From assembly GCF_001660815.1 (NCBI RefSeq), contig NZ_LYMI01000013.1, positions 1 through 64,000 on the forward strand: a stretch of 64,000 nucleotides of DNA, given 5' to 3'. The notes below the pieces were generated by a model. That model was given only the letters and a program-made list of their open reading frames with translations, made no database searches and was not told where the DNA came from. Below, in pieces: positions 38,009-52,791 of this stretch (position 1 is the first letter of the stretch; every line of letters starts with the position of its first letter). Origin of the DNA: Xanthomonas nasturtii. Lineage in GTDB: Bacteria > Pseudomonadota > Gammaproteobacteria > Xanthomonadales > Xanthomonadaceae. The translations under genes and the position numbers were made by a program.

Positions 38009-39361
38009 TTATGCCACCTGGCGCAGAATCGTGCCCAGTATCTCCACCATCTGCCCGATCTGCTCCGGCGTGACGATCAGTGGCGGCGACAGCGCGATGA
38101 CATCGCCGGTAACGCGCACCAACAGGCCGCCTTCGTGGAAGCAGCGCTCGAACACCTCGAAACCGCGCGCGCCCGGTGCACCGTCGCGCGGCGCCAGTTC
38201 GATCGCACCGATCAGGCCGATGTTGCGGATGTCGATCACATGCGGCAGCCCGCGCAAGCCGTGCAGGGCGTCTTCCCACTGCGGGCCGAGCGTGATCGCA
38301 CGCGTGAACAGGTCTTCCTCGGCATAGGTATCCAGGGTGGCGATCGCCGCCGCGCAGGCCAGCGGGTGGCCGGAATAGGTGTAGCCGTGAAACAGTTCGA
38401 TCGCGTTCTGCGGCCCGTGCATGAAGGCATCAAAGATCGCATCGGCCACCAGCACCGCGCCCATCGGCACGGTGCCGCTGGTCAGCCCCTTGGCGGCGGT
38501 GATGATGTCGGGAGTGACGCCGAAGCGCTGCGCGGCAAACGCCTCGCCGACCCGGCCGAAGCCGGTGATGACCTCGTCGAACACCAGCACGATGCCGTGG
38601 CGGTCGCAGATGGCGCGCAACCGCTGCAGGTAGCCCTCCGGCGGCAGGATCACGCCGGCCGAACCGGAGACCGGTTCGACAAAAACCGCGGCGATCGTGG
38701 ACGCATCGTGCAGGGTGATCAGCCGCTCCAGATCGTCGGCCAGTTCCGCGCCATGCGCGGGCAGCCCGCGCGCATACGCATTGCGCTGCAGATCCAGCGT
38801 GTGCCGCAGATGGTCGGTGCCGGCCAGCAACGGGCCGAACCACTTGCGGTTATTGGGCAGCCCACCGATGGACATGCCGCCGAAGCCGACCCCGTGATAC
38901 GCCTTCTCGCGGCCGATGAAGCGGGTGCGCTGGCCCTCGCCGCGCAGGCGGTGGTAGGCCAGCACGATCTTCATCGCGCTATCCACCGCCTCCGAGCCGG
39001 AGTTGGTGAAGAACACATGGCCCAGGCCGGGCGGGGCGATCGCGGCCAGCCGCTGCGCCAGCACGAACGGCAGCGGCGAGCCCATCTGGAAGGTGGGGGC
39101 GAAATCCAGCGTGCCGGCCTGTGCGCGGATCGCCGCCACGATGCGCTCGCGGCCGTGGCCGGCGTTGCAGCACCACAGGCCGGCGGTGCCGTCCAGGATC
39201 TGGCGGCCGTCGACGTCGCAGTAGTACATGCCCTGCGCCGAGGCCAGCAGGCGCGGGCGCGCCTTGAACTGGCGGTTGGCGGTGAACGGCATCCAGAAGG
39301 CGTCCAGCTGCGCCGGTGCCTGCAGCGCATCCGCCGCATCGCTGGGAAGGTAGTCGGGCAT
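38009..39361 (-). CDS. Class III (omega) aminotransferase, beta-alanine--pyruvate type
   Basis: This 450-residue PLP enzyme has FFTNSGSEAVDSAMKI (cofactor phosphate loop), FDEVITGFGRVGE (the Asp that pairs with the PLP ring) and TAAKGLTSGTVPMGAV, with the Schiff-base lysine in AAKGL. The first residues (DAFWMPFTANRQFKARPRLL) match omega-amino acid:pyruvate transaminases. It moves an amino group from beta-alanine, GABA or a polyamine product to pyruvate; which one is not certain. It stands alone. Confidence 0.9.
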   Translation of the reverse strand: MPDYLPSDAADALQAPAQLDAFWMPFTANRQFKARPRLLASAQGMYYCDVDGRQILDGTAGLWCCNAGHGRERIVAAIRAQAGTLDFAPTFQMGSPLPFVLAQRLAAIAPPGLGHVFFTNSGSEAVDSAMKIVLAYHRLRGEGQRTRFIGREKAYHGVGFGGMSIGGLPNNRKWFGPLLAGTDHLRHTLDLQRNAYARGLPAHGAELADDLERLITLHDASTIAAVFVEPVSGSAGVILPPEGYLQRLRAICDRHGIVLVFDEVITGFGRVGEAFAAQRFGVTPDIITAAKGLTSGTVPMGAVLVADAIFDAFMHGPQNAIELFHGYTYSGHPLACAAAIATLDTYAEEDLFTRAITLGPQWEDALHGLRGLPHVIDIRNIGLIGAIELAPRDGAPGARGFEVFERCFHEGGLLVRVTGDVIALSPPLIVTPEQIGQMVEILGTILRQVA

Positions 39362-39877
39362 TGCAGGCTCCGTCGCTCGGGATCGCCCGACTGTACGCAG
39401 CTGGCACCTCGGCCGTCACCTCGATGCCGGCAGGCGCATGGCGTGCCGGCCGTCAGCCGGCCACGCGATCGGCCACCGGCCCTTCGCAAGCGCGTATCGC
39501 CGCCCTGCGATCGCTGCCGATGCCGGGAGCGGTTTCGCGACGTGGGTGGCGAAGCGCAGACAGACTAGTCAATTAGTCGCAGCCCCGGCCGCTAACACCA
39601 AGGAACGCTTGTGCGGCGTGGGGTTTGGCAGCGCGTTGCAACGCTGCGGGGCACTCGCGAGCATTGCAAACAGGCAGGGATCGCCGATGATGCGCCAGAC
39701 GACCGCCGGTTGGGGCTGGTCGCTGTAGCTGCTCATCTCGCAACGCGTTGTTTGATCGCAGCCGTCAATCGTATTCGGAACGGCCGACAGGACGTTGCCA
39801 TCGCCCGCAAGGCCATGGCGGCACGCCCGTCAGCCGTGCTTATCGCAGTTCATCGTTGATTTTTTGGGGAAATGAGA
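39362..39877. other. Intergenic gap, no gene seen
   Basis: About 515 bases separate the divergent aminotransferase and OFA transporter genes. I see a small inverted repeat around 39565-39580 (gactagtcaattagtc) and a GC-rich hairpin-like stretch near 39633-39650. No open frame has a ribosome-binding site or a recognisable product. Confidence 0.55.
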
Positions 39878-41557
39878 ATGACGCAAGGGTCCACCGTGGC
39901 GACAGCCAGCGGCGCAGACGCCGGTCTACTGTCCAAGGAGCGCATCATTGCGCGGCCGGGGTTCAATCGTTGGTTGGTCCCGCCGGCAGCATTGGCGATC
40001 CACCTGTGCATCGGCATGGCCTACGGCTTCAGCGTGTTCTGGCTGCCGTTGTCCAAGGCGTTGGGCATCACTGAGTCGATTGCGTGCCCGGCCGACATGG
40101 GCCTGTTCGCGCGCATGGTGGCCACCACCTGCGACTGGAAGATCAGCGAACTGCAGTGGATGTACACGCTGTTCTTCGTGCTGCTGGGCTGTTCGGCGGC
40201 GATCTGGGGCGGCTGGCTGGAGCGCGCCGGCCCGCGCAAGGCCGGCGTGGTCTCGGCGCTGTGCTGGTGCGGCGGCCTGGTGATTTCGGCAGCCGGTATC
40301 CACTTCCATCAGATCTGGATGCTGTGGCTGGGCTCGGGCGTGATCGGTGGTATCGGTCTGGGCCTGGGTTACATCTCGCCGGTGTCGACGCTGATCAAGT
40401 GGTTCCCGGACCGTCGCGGCATGGCGACCGGCATGGCGATCATGGGCTTCGGCGGCGGCGCAATGATCGGCAGCCCGCTGGCCGATGCGCTGATGCGCCA
40501 CTTCGCCACCCCCACCTCGGTGGGCGTGATGGAAACCTTCCTGGTGATGGCGGCGCTGTACTTTGTCTTCATGATGGCCGGCGCGTTCGGCTACCGCGTG
40601 CCGCCGAGCGGCTGGACCCCCGCCGGCTGGACCGCACCGGTGGCCAGCAGCAACGCCATGATCACCGCCAACCACGTGCACGTCAGCAAGGTCTGGGGCA
40701 TCCCACAGTTCTGGCTGCTGTGGGGCGTGCTGTGCCTGAACGTCTCGGCCGGTATCGGCGTGATCGGCATGTCCTCGCCGATGTTGCAGGAAGTATTCGG
40801 CGGCCGTTTGATCGGTGTGGATGTGGGCTTCGGCAGCCTGGATCCGACCCAGCTGGCCAGCATCGCGGCCATTGCGGCCGGGTTCACCGGTCTGCTCAGC
40901 CTGTTCAACATCGGTGGCCGGTTCTTCTGGGCCAGCATGTCCGACAAGCTCGGCCGCAAGAACACCTACACGCTGTTCTTCGTGCTGGGCATCTGCCTGT
41001 ACGCAGCGGCGCCGTCGGCTGGCGGCATTGGCGGCATCGCGCTGTTTGCAGGCATCTTCTGCATCATCCTGTCGATGTACGGCGGCGGCTTCGCCACCAT
41101 TCCGGCGTATCTGGCCGACCTGTTCGGGACCCAGATGGTTGGTGCCATCCACGGCCGTCTGCTGACTGCCTGGGCCACCGCGGGCATCCTCGGCCCGGTG
41201 GTGGTGGGATATATGCGCGAGTACCAACTGGCGCACGGCAGCCCGCCGTCACAGGTCTACAACACCACCATGTACATCCTCGCCGGCATGCTCGTGCTCG
41301 GCCTGATCTGCAATTTGTTGGTGCGCCCGGTGGCCGCGCGTCACTTCATGACGCCTGACGAACTGGCGCGCGAAAAGCAGCTGGCGCACGAGAAGGTGGA
41401 CCGCAGCGGTCACGGCGTGTTGCCGCCGGAGCAACTGGCGCGCATCGGCCATGGCGGCAATCCCGCGCTGGTTGCATTCGCCTGGATGGCGGTGGGTATC
41501 CCGATGCTGTTCGGTATCTGGGTCACCCTGCAAAAAGCCTTCGTGCTGTTCCATTGA
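39878..41557 (+). CDS. OFA-family MFS transporter (oxalate/formate antiporter-like)
   Basis: The 559-residue inner-membrane protein has 12 MFS helices typical of the OFA family (PPAALAIHLCIGMAYGFSVF, IGGIGLGLGYISPVSTLIKWF, RRGMATGMAIMGFGGGAMIG). After about residue 490 there is an extra C-terminal cytosolic loop and helix (GNPALVAFAWMAVGIPMLFG). GGGGA lies 7 bases before the ATG at 39878; an ATG at 39872 is too close. It begins a likely operon with fdhD and an FdhF-like enzyme, so formate or a small dicarboxylate is a plausible cargo (inference). Confidence 0.88.
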   Translation: MTQGSTVATASGADAGLLSKERIIARPGFNRWLVPPAALAIHLCIGMAYGFSVFWLPLSKALGITESIACPADMGLFARMVATTCDWKISELQWMYTLFFVLLGCSAAIWGGWLERAGPRKAGVVSALCWCGGLVISAAGIHFHQIWMLWLGSGVIGGIGLGLGYISPVSTLIKWFPDRRGMATGMAIMGFGGGAMIGSPLADALMRHFATPTSVGVMETFLVMAALYFVFMMAGAFGYRVPPSGWTPAGWTAPVASSNAMITANHVHVSKVWGIPQFWLLWGVLCLNVSAGIGVIGMSSPMLQEVFGGRLIGVDVGFGSLDPTQLASIAAIAAGFTGLLSLFNIGGRFFWASMSDKLGRKNTYTLFFVLGICLYAAAPSAGGIGGIALFAGIFCIILSMYGGGFATIPAYLADLFGTQMVGAIHGRLLTAWATAGILGPVVVGYMREYQLAHGSPPSQVYNTTMYILAGMLVLGLICNLLVRPVAARHFMTPDELAREKQLAHEKVDRSGHGVLPPEQLARIGHGGNPALVAFAWMAVGIPMLFGIWVTLQKAFVLFH

Positions 41558-41563
41558 GATGAG

Positions 41564-42409
41564 ATGACCAGTCCGTCTTCCCGTTCCGTGCGTCCCGGCA
41601 GTGTGGTGCGCACGGTCCGTCGCCATCGCGGTGGCCGCAGCGCCACGGTGCAAGACATGGTGGCGGCCGAAATGCCGGTCGCCTTCATCTACAACGGCGT
41701 GCCCTTCGCAGTGATGATGGCCACGCCGGAGGACCTGGAGGATTTCGCGCTCGGGTTCTCGTTGAGCGAAGGCATCGTCGATCACGCGCAGGACTTGCGC
41801 GTGATCGCGGTGGAGACGTTTCTGGAAGGCGCTTCGCTGCAGATCGAGATCCCGCCCGAGCGGGCAGCCGCGTTGGATCAGCGGCGGCGCAATCTGGACG
41901 GGCGCAGCGGTTGCGGGGTGTGCGGCAACGAATCCATCGAGGCGGTGCTGCGTGTGCCGCCGGTGCTGCAGTCGTCCCTGCAGATCGACGTGGATGCCTT
42001 GGCGCATGCGCTGGACGCGCTGCATGCACGCCAGCCCATCGCCGCGCAGACCGGCGCCGTGCACGCGGCCGGTTGGGCCGATGCGCAGGGCAATGTGCAA
42101 CTGGTCCGCGAAGACGTGGGCCGGCATAACGCGCTGGATAAATTGATTGGTGCATTGGCGCGCGCGCGCATCGATGCATCGCACGGGTTTGCGGTGGTCA
42201 CCAGCCGCGCCAGTTACGAAATGGCCATGAAAGCCGCGCAGGCCCGAATTCCGCTGCTCGCAGCGATTTCGGCACCCACCGCGCTGGCGATCAGCCTGGC
42301 CGACAGTGCGGGACTGACCCTGATCGGGTTTGCCCGCGATCACGATTGTGTTGTTTACAGCCATTCGCAGCGCCTGGATCTGGGCGTTAGCGTGGGAGAG
42401 CCCGCATGA
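41564..42409 (+). CDS. fdhD: FdhD, sulfurtransferase for formate dehydrogenase maturation
   Basis: This 281-residue protein transfers sulfur from IscS to the molybdenum cofactor before it enters formate dehydrogenase. The active cysteines are C117 and C120 in GCGVCGNES. AVMMATPEDLEDFALGFSLSEGI and TSRASYEMAMKAAQA are family hallmarks. It starts 6 bases after the OFA gene and overlaps the next start by four bases (ATGA), showing that it serves the downstream molybdoenzyme. Confidence 0.95.
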   Translation: MTSPSSRSVRPGSVVRTVRRHRGGRSATVQDMVAAEMPVAFIYNGVPFAVMMATPEDLEDFALGFSLSEGIVDHAQDLRVIAVETFLEGASLQIEIPPERAAALDQRRRNLDGRSGCGVCGNESIEAVLRVPPVLQSSLQIDVDALAHALDALHARQPIAAQTGAVHAAGWADAQGNVQLVREDVGRHNALDKLIGALARARIDASHGFAVVTSRASYEMAMKAAQARIPLLAAISAPTALAISLADSAGLTLIGFARDHDCVVYSHSQRLDLGVSVGEPA

Positions 42410-44754
42410 GCAAGAAAACTATCCAGCAGTACGACAATCCCGCGGGCGGCTGGGGCGCATTGCGCTCGGTGGCCAAGCATCTGATGGAACAGGACATCGC
42501 AGTGCAGGGCGCCAAGACGCTGCTGCACGCCAACCAGCCGGACGGCTTCGACTGCCCTGGTTGCGCCTGGCCGGACCGCGACCACACGTCCACTTTCGAA
42601 TTCTGCGAAAACGGCGCCAAGGCCGTGGCAGCCGAGTCCACTGCGCGCCGCGCCGGGCCGGAACTGTTCGCCTCGCACAGCGTCAGCCTGTTGTCGCAGT
42701 ACAGCGACTACTGGCTGGAAGGGCAGGGCCGGTTGACCCACCCGATGCGCTACGACGCGGCCACCGACCACTACGTGCCGGTCAGCTGGGACGATGCCTT
42801 TGCGCACATCGCCGGGCATCTCAACGGGCTGGCGTCGCCGGACGAGGCGATCTTCTACACCTCCGGGCGCACCAGTAACGAGGCGGCATTCTTGTATCAG
42901 TTGTTCGTGCGCGAGTTCGGCACCAACAACTTCCCCGATTGCTCCAACATGTGCCACGAGCCCTCCGGCACCGCGTTGCGCTCGCAGATCGGCGTGGGCA
43001 AGGGCACGGTGTCGTTGCACGACTTCGAGCTGGCCGATGCGATCTTCATCTTCGGGCAGAACCCGGGCACCAACCATCCGCGCATGCTGGGCGAGTTGCG
43101 TCAGGCCTCCAAGCGCGGTGCGGCGATTGCGGCATTCAATCCGCTGCGCGAGCGCGGGCTGGAAAAGTTCGCCGATCCGCAGGACAAGCTGGAGATGCTG
43201 CACAACGGCTCCACGCGCATCGCGTCGGATTATTTCCAGCTCAAGATCGGCGGCGATCTGGCCGCAGTGAAAGGCATCATCAAGCATGTGCTGGAGCGCG
43301 ATGCGCAGGCACAGCGCGATGGCACGCCGCGCCTGCTGGATCTGGATTTCATCCAGGCGCACACGGCCAATTTCGACGCATTCGCGGCCGACGTGCATGC
43401 GGAAGCCTGGGACACCATCGTCGAAGAATCCGGTCTGGACGAAGCGGCGCTGCACAAGGCCGGGGAGATCTATCTCAATGCCGAGCGCGTGATCGCCTGC
43501 TGGGGCATGGGCATCACCCAGCACAAGCATTCGGTCGCCACCATCCACATGATCACCAACTTGCTGCTATTGCGCGGCCACCTGGGCCGCCCGGGCGCGG
43601 GGGTCTGCCCGGTGCGCGGGCATAGCAACGTGCAGGGCGACCGCACGATGATGATCTACGAAAAGCCGCCGGCCGCATTCCTGGACAAGCTGCAGTCGGT
43701 GTTCGGTTTCGCGCCGCCGCGCGCAGACGGTTTCGATACCGTCGGTGCGATCGAGGCGATGCTGGATGGGCGCGGCAAGGTGTTCTTCGCAATGGGCGGC
43801 AACTTCGCCGCCGCCACGCCGGATACCGACGCGACGCACCGCGCGCTGCGCAATTGCGACCTCACCGTGCACGTCACCACCAAGCTCAATCGCAGCCATC
43901 TGGTACACGGGCGCGATGCCTTGATCCTGCCGTGCCTGGGTCGTACCGAAATCGATATCCAGGACGCCGGCTCGCAAGGCGTGACGGTGGAAGATTCGAT
44001 GAGCATGGTGCACCTGTCGGCCGGCATCAATCCGCCGGCTTCGCCTGATTTGTTGTCCGAGCCGGCGATCGTGGCGCGGCTGGCCGAGGCGACGTTGGGT
44101 GCGCGCAGTGCGATCCGCTGGCGTTGGCTGGTGGGCGATTACGACCGCGTGCGCGACCTGATTGCGCAGGTATTCCCGGACTTTGCCGGCTTCAATGAGC
44201 GCGTGCGCACGCCGGGCGGCTTTCGCCTGTCCAACACCGCGCGCGACCGCCAATGGGTGACGCCGGAACAACGCGCGGTATTCAAGCCGCACGCCGTGCC
44301 CACCGACAATCCAATCCATCGTGCGCGCCGCAGCCACACCGAGCAGATGGTGTTCACGCTGGCCACCACGCGTTCGCACGATCAATACAACACCACCATC
44401 TACGGTTTGGATGACCGTTATCGCGGCGTCTTCGGTGAGCGCCGTGTGCTGTTCATCAATGGCGCCGATATCGCGGCGTTGAACATGAAGGCCGGCGATT
44501 GGGTGGACCTGGAGAGCCTGTGCGAGGACGGTGTGCACCGCGAGGCGCGACGCTTCCTGCTGGTGGACTACAACATTCCGCGCGGCTGTCTGGCTGCGTA
44601 CTACCCGGAAACCAACGCGCTGGTACCGTTGTCCAGTTTCGCCGACGAGGCGCGTACGCCGACCTCCAAGTCGATTCCGGTGATCGTACTGCCGCATCGT
44701 GCCGAAGCCGCCGACGCGGCACCGCGCGACATTGGAGCGGTGCTTGTCCGCTGA
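42406..44754 (+). CDS. FdhF/YdeP-family molybdopterin oxidoreductase (formate dehydrogenase-like)
   Basis: This 782-residue cytosolic enzyme has cysteines C50 and C53 in DCPGCAWPD and C67 in EFCENG, fitting an N-terminal Fe-S site. C179 and C183 lie in FPDCSNMCHEPSG near the active-site strand. Molybdopterin-binding blocks (IFIFGQNPGTNHPRMLGEL and GRPGAGVCPVRGHSNVQGDR) follow, and the C-terminal domain starts near TTIYGLDDRYRG. No selenocysteine codon is seen. YdeP-type proteins are linked to acid resistance or formate oxidation; the real substrate is unknown. Confidence 0.9.
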   Translation: MSKKTIQQYDNPAGGWGALRSVAKHLMEQDIAVQGAKTLLHANQPDGFDCPGCAWPDRDHTSTFEFCENGAKAVAAESTARRAGPELFASHSVSLLSQYSDYWLEGQGRLTHPMRYDAATDHYVPVSWDDAFAHIAGHLNGLASPDEAIFYTSGRTSNEAAFLYQLFVREFGTNNFPDCSNMCHEPSGTALRSQIGVGKGTVSLHDFELADAIFIFGQNPGTNHPRMLGELRQASKRGAAIAAFNPLRERGLEKFADPQDKLEMLHNGSTRIASDYFQLKIGGDLAAVKGIIKHVLERDAQAQRDGTPRLLDLDFIQAHTANFDAFAADVHAEAWDTIVEESGLDEAALHKAGEIYLNAERVIACWGMGITQHKHSVATIHMITNLLLLRGHLGRPGAGVCPVRGHSNVQGDRTMMIYEKPPAAFLDKLQSVFGFAPPRADGFDTVGAIEAMLDGRGKVFFAMGGNFAAATPDTDATHRALRNCDLTVHVTTKLNRSHLVHGRDALILPCLGRTEIDIQDAGSQGVTVEDSMSMVHLSAGINPPASPDLLSEPAIVARLAEATLGARSAIRWRWLVGDYDRVRDLIAQVFPDFAGFNERVRTPGGFRLSNTARDRQWVTPEQRAVFKPHAVPTDNPIHRARRSHTEQMVFTLATTRSHDQYNTTIYGLDDRYRGVFGERRVLFINGADIAALNMKAGDWVDLESLCEDGVHREARRFLLVDYNIPRGCLAAYYPETNALVPLSSFADEARTPTSKSIPVIVLPHRAEAADAAPRDIGAVLVR

Positions 44755-45010
44755 TCCACAGCTCACCGTGCAGCTGTTGCACATGCTTGCGGACGCACCG
44801 GATGGGATGTCGCTTTCCAAGCTGTGCAAGCAGCTGGGCGTGCGCATGAGCGTGCTGTTGCGCACGCTCGCCTGGCTGGGCAACGCAAACCTGGACGGTC
44901 AGCCGGGCCCGGACTGGGTCCGCGTGGAAGACCGTGGCGAGCGGCAATTCGCGGTGCTGACGTCGGTGGGACGCGCTGCCACGCCGCCACGGGCGCGCGA
45001 ACCGGAGTGA
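44744..45010 (+). CDS. Small winged-helix-like protein downstream of the FdhF-like enzyme
   Basis: This 88-residue product starts at a TTG with GGAG 6 bases upstream and overlaps the end of the fdhF-like gene by 11 bases. The N-terminal 70 residues (LLHMLADAPDGMSLSKLCKQ, then LGVRMSVLLRTLAWLGNA) look like a DNA-binding helix-turn-helix with a wing. I do not recognise a named family. Tight coupling suggests that it regulates or serves this operon. Confidence 0.7.
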   Translation: MSADPQLTVQLLHMLADAPDGMSLSKLCKQLGVRMSVLLRTLAWLGNANLDGQPGPDWVRVEDRGERQFAVLTSVGRAATPPRAREPE

Positions 45011-45405
45011 GTCCGGTCGGGCCGGCGATGCCGCTGGTGAACAGGGCCTGCGACAGAGCCGTGCCTCTGGACTGATCACGCCCGCGCCACCTGACCGGAC
45101 CCTGGCGATGCCAGGGCATCTTGCGGCATGCGCTGCCCCCGTTCGGGGCCTTCGATCCGTCGCGCGTGCACGCCGATGCTTCCGTCCCGGTGTCGCTGAG
45201 TGGCTGCATCGGTGCACCGCCCAACCCCAACGGAATCGCGGTCGCGTCCGCTTGGCGGCTTTTTCTGCGCATTATTTTCGTTGTCGCGATCAAGTTCGCA
45301 GCCGGCGCGCCGATCTGGGGAATACGCCGCATGGGCGTGCGCCAGGCGTGCCGCGGCGATGTCGCTGCAGCGGTAATGGCGATAGATCGAGGGAGGACGG
45401 AACCG
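45011..45405. other. Intergenic gap before the second hybrid kinase
   Basis: No gene is seen here. The frame of the kinase stays open through it, but the sequence lacks CHASE or membrane similarity, and a strong GGGAGGA ribosome-binding site lies just before the ATG at 45406. Confidence 0.6.
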
Positions 45406-50255
<4,850 letters not shown>

Positions 50256-50259
<4 letters not shown>

Positions 50260-51191
50260 GCCTGTTCGATACCTATCGCCGCCTCGCGCCCGACGGCCGG
50301 CGTCCTCGCGTGCTGGTCGTGGACGACCAGCCGATCAACATTCATGCGCTCAACGAGCTGTTGCGCGAAGACTGCGACGTGAGCATGGCCCTGGACGGGC
50401 AACGGGCGCTGCAACTGTGCCGGGAGCAGCCGCCGGACCTGGTGGTGCTGGACGTGGTGATGCCCGAGCTGGACGGCCTGCAGGTCTGTCGCCATCTGAA
50501 GGCCGATCCGGCCACGGCCGACATCCCGGTGATCTTCGTCACCGGCCAGGACACCCCGGAGGAGGAAGTGACCGCCTTGCAGGCCGGTGCGGCCGATTTC
50601 ATCAGCAAGCCGATGCAACCGGTGGTGGTGCGTGCAAGGGTGCAGAACCAACTGGTGATGAAGTTGCAGAGCGATCTGTTGCGCGCCATGGCCGCGCTGG
50701 ATGGGCTGACCGGCGTTGCCAACCGACGCCGCTTCGACGAGGCGTTGCAGCTCGCCTGGAAGAACTGCCAGCGCGAGAACCGACCGTGCGGGGTATTGAT
50801 GATCGATGTCGATCATTTCAAACGCTACAACGACCATTACGGCCACCTGAGCGGCGATGCCTGCCTGCGCGAGGTCGCCCGGCAGTTGGCCGGCTGCCTG
50901 GCCCGTCCGCTCGACCTGCTGGCGCGGTATGGCGGGGAGGAATTCGTGGCCTTGTTGCCCGACAGCAATTCCGACGGCGTGCGCGAAGTGGCACGGCTGA
51001 TGCTGCAGGCCATCGCACAGTTGCGGCTGCCACATGCCGACTCGTCGGTGGGTCCCTGGCTCAGCGTGAGTATCGGCGGCGCATCCATGCTGCCGACGCC
51101 GGCACTGTTGCCTGCCACGGTGCTGGCCCACGCCGATACGCAGCTCTACCAGGCCAAGCAGGAAGGCCGGGCGCGCGCCTGCGTGGCATGA
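50256..51191 (+). CDS. Response regulator with GGDEF (diguanylate cyclase) domain
   Basis: This 311-residue cytosolic protein has a receiver domain (phospho-acceptor D66 in LVVLDVVMPELDG) followed by a GGDEF domain with intact GGEEF (226-230). An RxxD inhibitory site (RPLD) lies five residues before it. It should make c-di-GMP when phosphorylated and be product-inhibited. Its ATG overlaps the stop of the hybrid kinase gene by four bases (ATGA), so it was probably the output of that kinase. With the kinase broken, its input may now be weak or altered. Confidence 0.93.
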
Positions 51192-51285
51192 GGTCAGCTG
51201 CGCGGATCGTTGTCGGCAGAAACCATCCGCATGATGTCGCGGCCAATCTGACAGAATCGATGGCCTGTCCGACGATCCGCTTCGC

Positions 51286-52557
51286 ATGACATCTGCCGTG
51301 ACTTCGCACAATTCCCCCGCGCGCGTGCTGTTCGCCAGCCTGATCGGCACCACCATCGAGTTTTTCGATTTCTACATCTATGCCACCGCAGCAGTGCTGG
51401 TGTTCCCGACGCTGTTCTTTCCCGCCAGCGATGGCAGTGCGGCAATGCTGCAGTCGTTGGCGACCTTTGCAGTGGCGTTTATCGCGCGGCCGGTGGGCTC
51501 TGCGGTGTTCGGGCACTTCGGCGACCGGGTCGGGCGCAAGGCCACGCTGGTGGCAGCGCTGCTGACGATGGGCCTTTCCACGGTGGCAATCGGCCTTTTG
51601 CCCAGCTACGCGCAGATCGGCATGGTTGCACCGGCGTTGCTGGCGTTATGCCGCTTCGGCCAGGGGCTGGGTCTGGGCGGCGAGTGGGGCGGGGCGGTGC
51701 TGCTGGCCACAGAGAACGCGCCGCCCGGCAAACGGGTGTGGTACGGCATGTTTCCGCAGTTGGGCGCACCGCTGGGGTTTCTGTTGTCCACCGGTACGTT
51801 TCTTGGCATGGGTGCGGTGCTGGACGATGCGCAGTTCATGCAGTGGGGGTGGCGCGTGCCGTTCCTGGCAAGTGCGCTGCTGGTGCTGACAGGCTTGTGG
51901 GTACGCCTGAGCATTACCGAGACGCCGGATTTCCAAAGGACGCTGGACCGCAACGCGCGCGTCAAGCTGCCGCTGGGCACGGTGGTCTCGCAGCATTGGC
52001 CGGCATTGATCGTCGGCACGCTGGGTGCATTTGCCACCTTCGTGCTGTTCTATCTGATGACGGTCTTCGCGCTCGGCTACGGCACCAAGACACTGGGCTA
52101 CGACAAGGAACAGTTCCTGTTGTTGCAGATGGCCGGCATCGTGTTTTTTGCATTGGGCATTCCGCTCTCGGCCAAGTTCGGCGACCGCCACGGCGCACCG
52201 TTGGCGATGATGCTGGCCAGCATCGCCATCGTGGCATTCGGGCTGGCATTTGCGCCGTTGTTTCAGGCCAATCACCCGTTGCAGGTGCTGGCGTTCCTGG
52301 CACTGGGATTCTTCTTCATGGGCCTGACCTATGGCCCCTGCGGCACGCTGCTGGCCGAGCTGTATCCCACCGAGGTGCGCTACACCGGTGCCTCGCTGTC
52401 GTTCAATCTGGCCAGCATCCTGGGCGCAGCGCCAGCGCCGTATGTGGCCACGCAACTGGCGGCCAGCTACGGCGTGCAATCGGTGGGGTATTACCTGGGC
52501 GGTGCCGCCGTGTTGAGCCTGGTTGCGCTGATGGTTGCACGGCGTTGGCAGCGTTGA
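51286..52557 (+). CDS. MFS transporter, metabolite:H+ symporter (MHS) family
   Basis: This 423-residue protein has about 12 helices and the MHS signature ASLIGTTIEFFDFYIYATAA at the start. The loop motif HFGDRVGRKATL and LCRFGQGLGLGGEWGGAVLL follow. The family imports organic acids or osmolytes such as 2-oxoglutarate, shikimate or proline/betaine. Substrate is not readable. It is separated by 94 bases from the GGDEF gene and has its own hairpin terminator. Confidence 0.9.
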   Translation: MTSAVTSHNSPARVLFASLIGTTIEFFDFYIYATAAVLVFPTLFFPASDGSAAMLQSLATFAVAFIARPVGSAVFGHFGDRVGRKATLVAALLTMGLSTVAIGLLPSYAQIGMVAPALLALCRFGQGLGLGGEWGGAVLLATENAPPGKRVWYGMFPQLGAPLGFLLSTGTFLGMGAVLDDAQFMQWGWRVPFLASALLVLTGLWVRLSITETPDFQRTLDRNARVKLPLGTVVSQHWPALIVGTLGAFATFVLFYLMTVFALGYGTKTLGYDKEQFLLLQMAGIVFFALGIPLSAKFGDRHGAPLAMMLASIAIVAFGLAFAPLFQANHPLQVLAFLALGFFFMGLTYGPCGTLLAELYPTEVRYTGASLSFNLASILGAAPAPYVATQLAASYGVQSVGYYLGGAAVLSLVALMVARRWQR

Positions 52558-52577
52558 CCGCAGATCGCTGCGGGTTT
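52558..52577 (+). terminator. Short hairpin after the MHS transporter
   Basis: CCGCAG-atcg-CTGCGG followed by GTTT starts immediately after the transporter stop. It is a short but plausible intrinsic terminator. Confidence 0.5.
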
Positions 52578-52791
52578 CATCGCTCGTGCGGATCGTGCGG
52601 CAACGCGACGGTACGCGATGCAGCGCTATCGATGGCGCTGCGCCGTGACATGTCCACGCTGTGCCGATGCTGATGATCGAACACCGCCATCCCGGCGTGG
52701 CGCTCGTCCTGTAACGCGCTGGTCTGGACCGAGACATGCGACAAAGCACGTCATCCACGAGAGCCGGTTTCGGCCAGTAGATGACGCAGGA

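Noticed and set aside
39560-39585. gactagtcaattagtc as an operator or attachment site
   Set aside because: The inverted repeat has only 5-base perfect arms and no mobile gene nearby; too weak to claim.
42406-44754. Possible selenocysteine in the FdhF-like enzyme
   Set aside because: The open frame has no internal TGA, and cysteines occupy the likely active-site region.
45121-45405. Upstream extension of the broken kinase frame
   Set aside because: A GGGAGGA site precedes the ATG at 45406 and membrane/CHASE sequence starts there; the extension looks non-coding.
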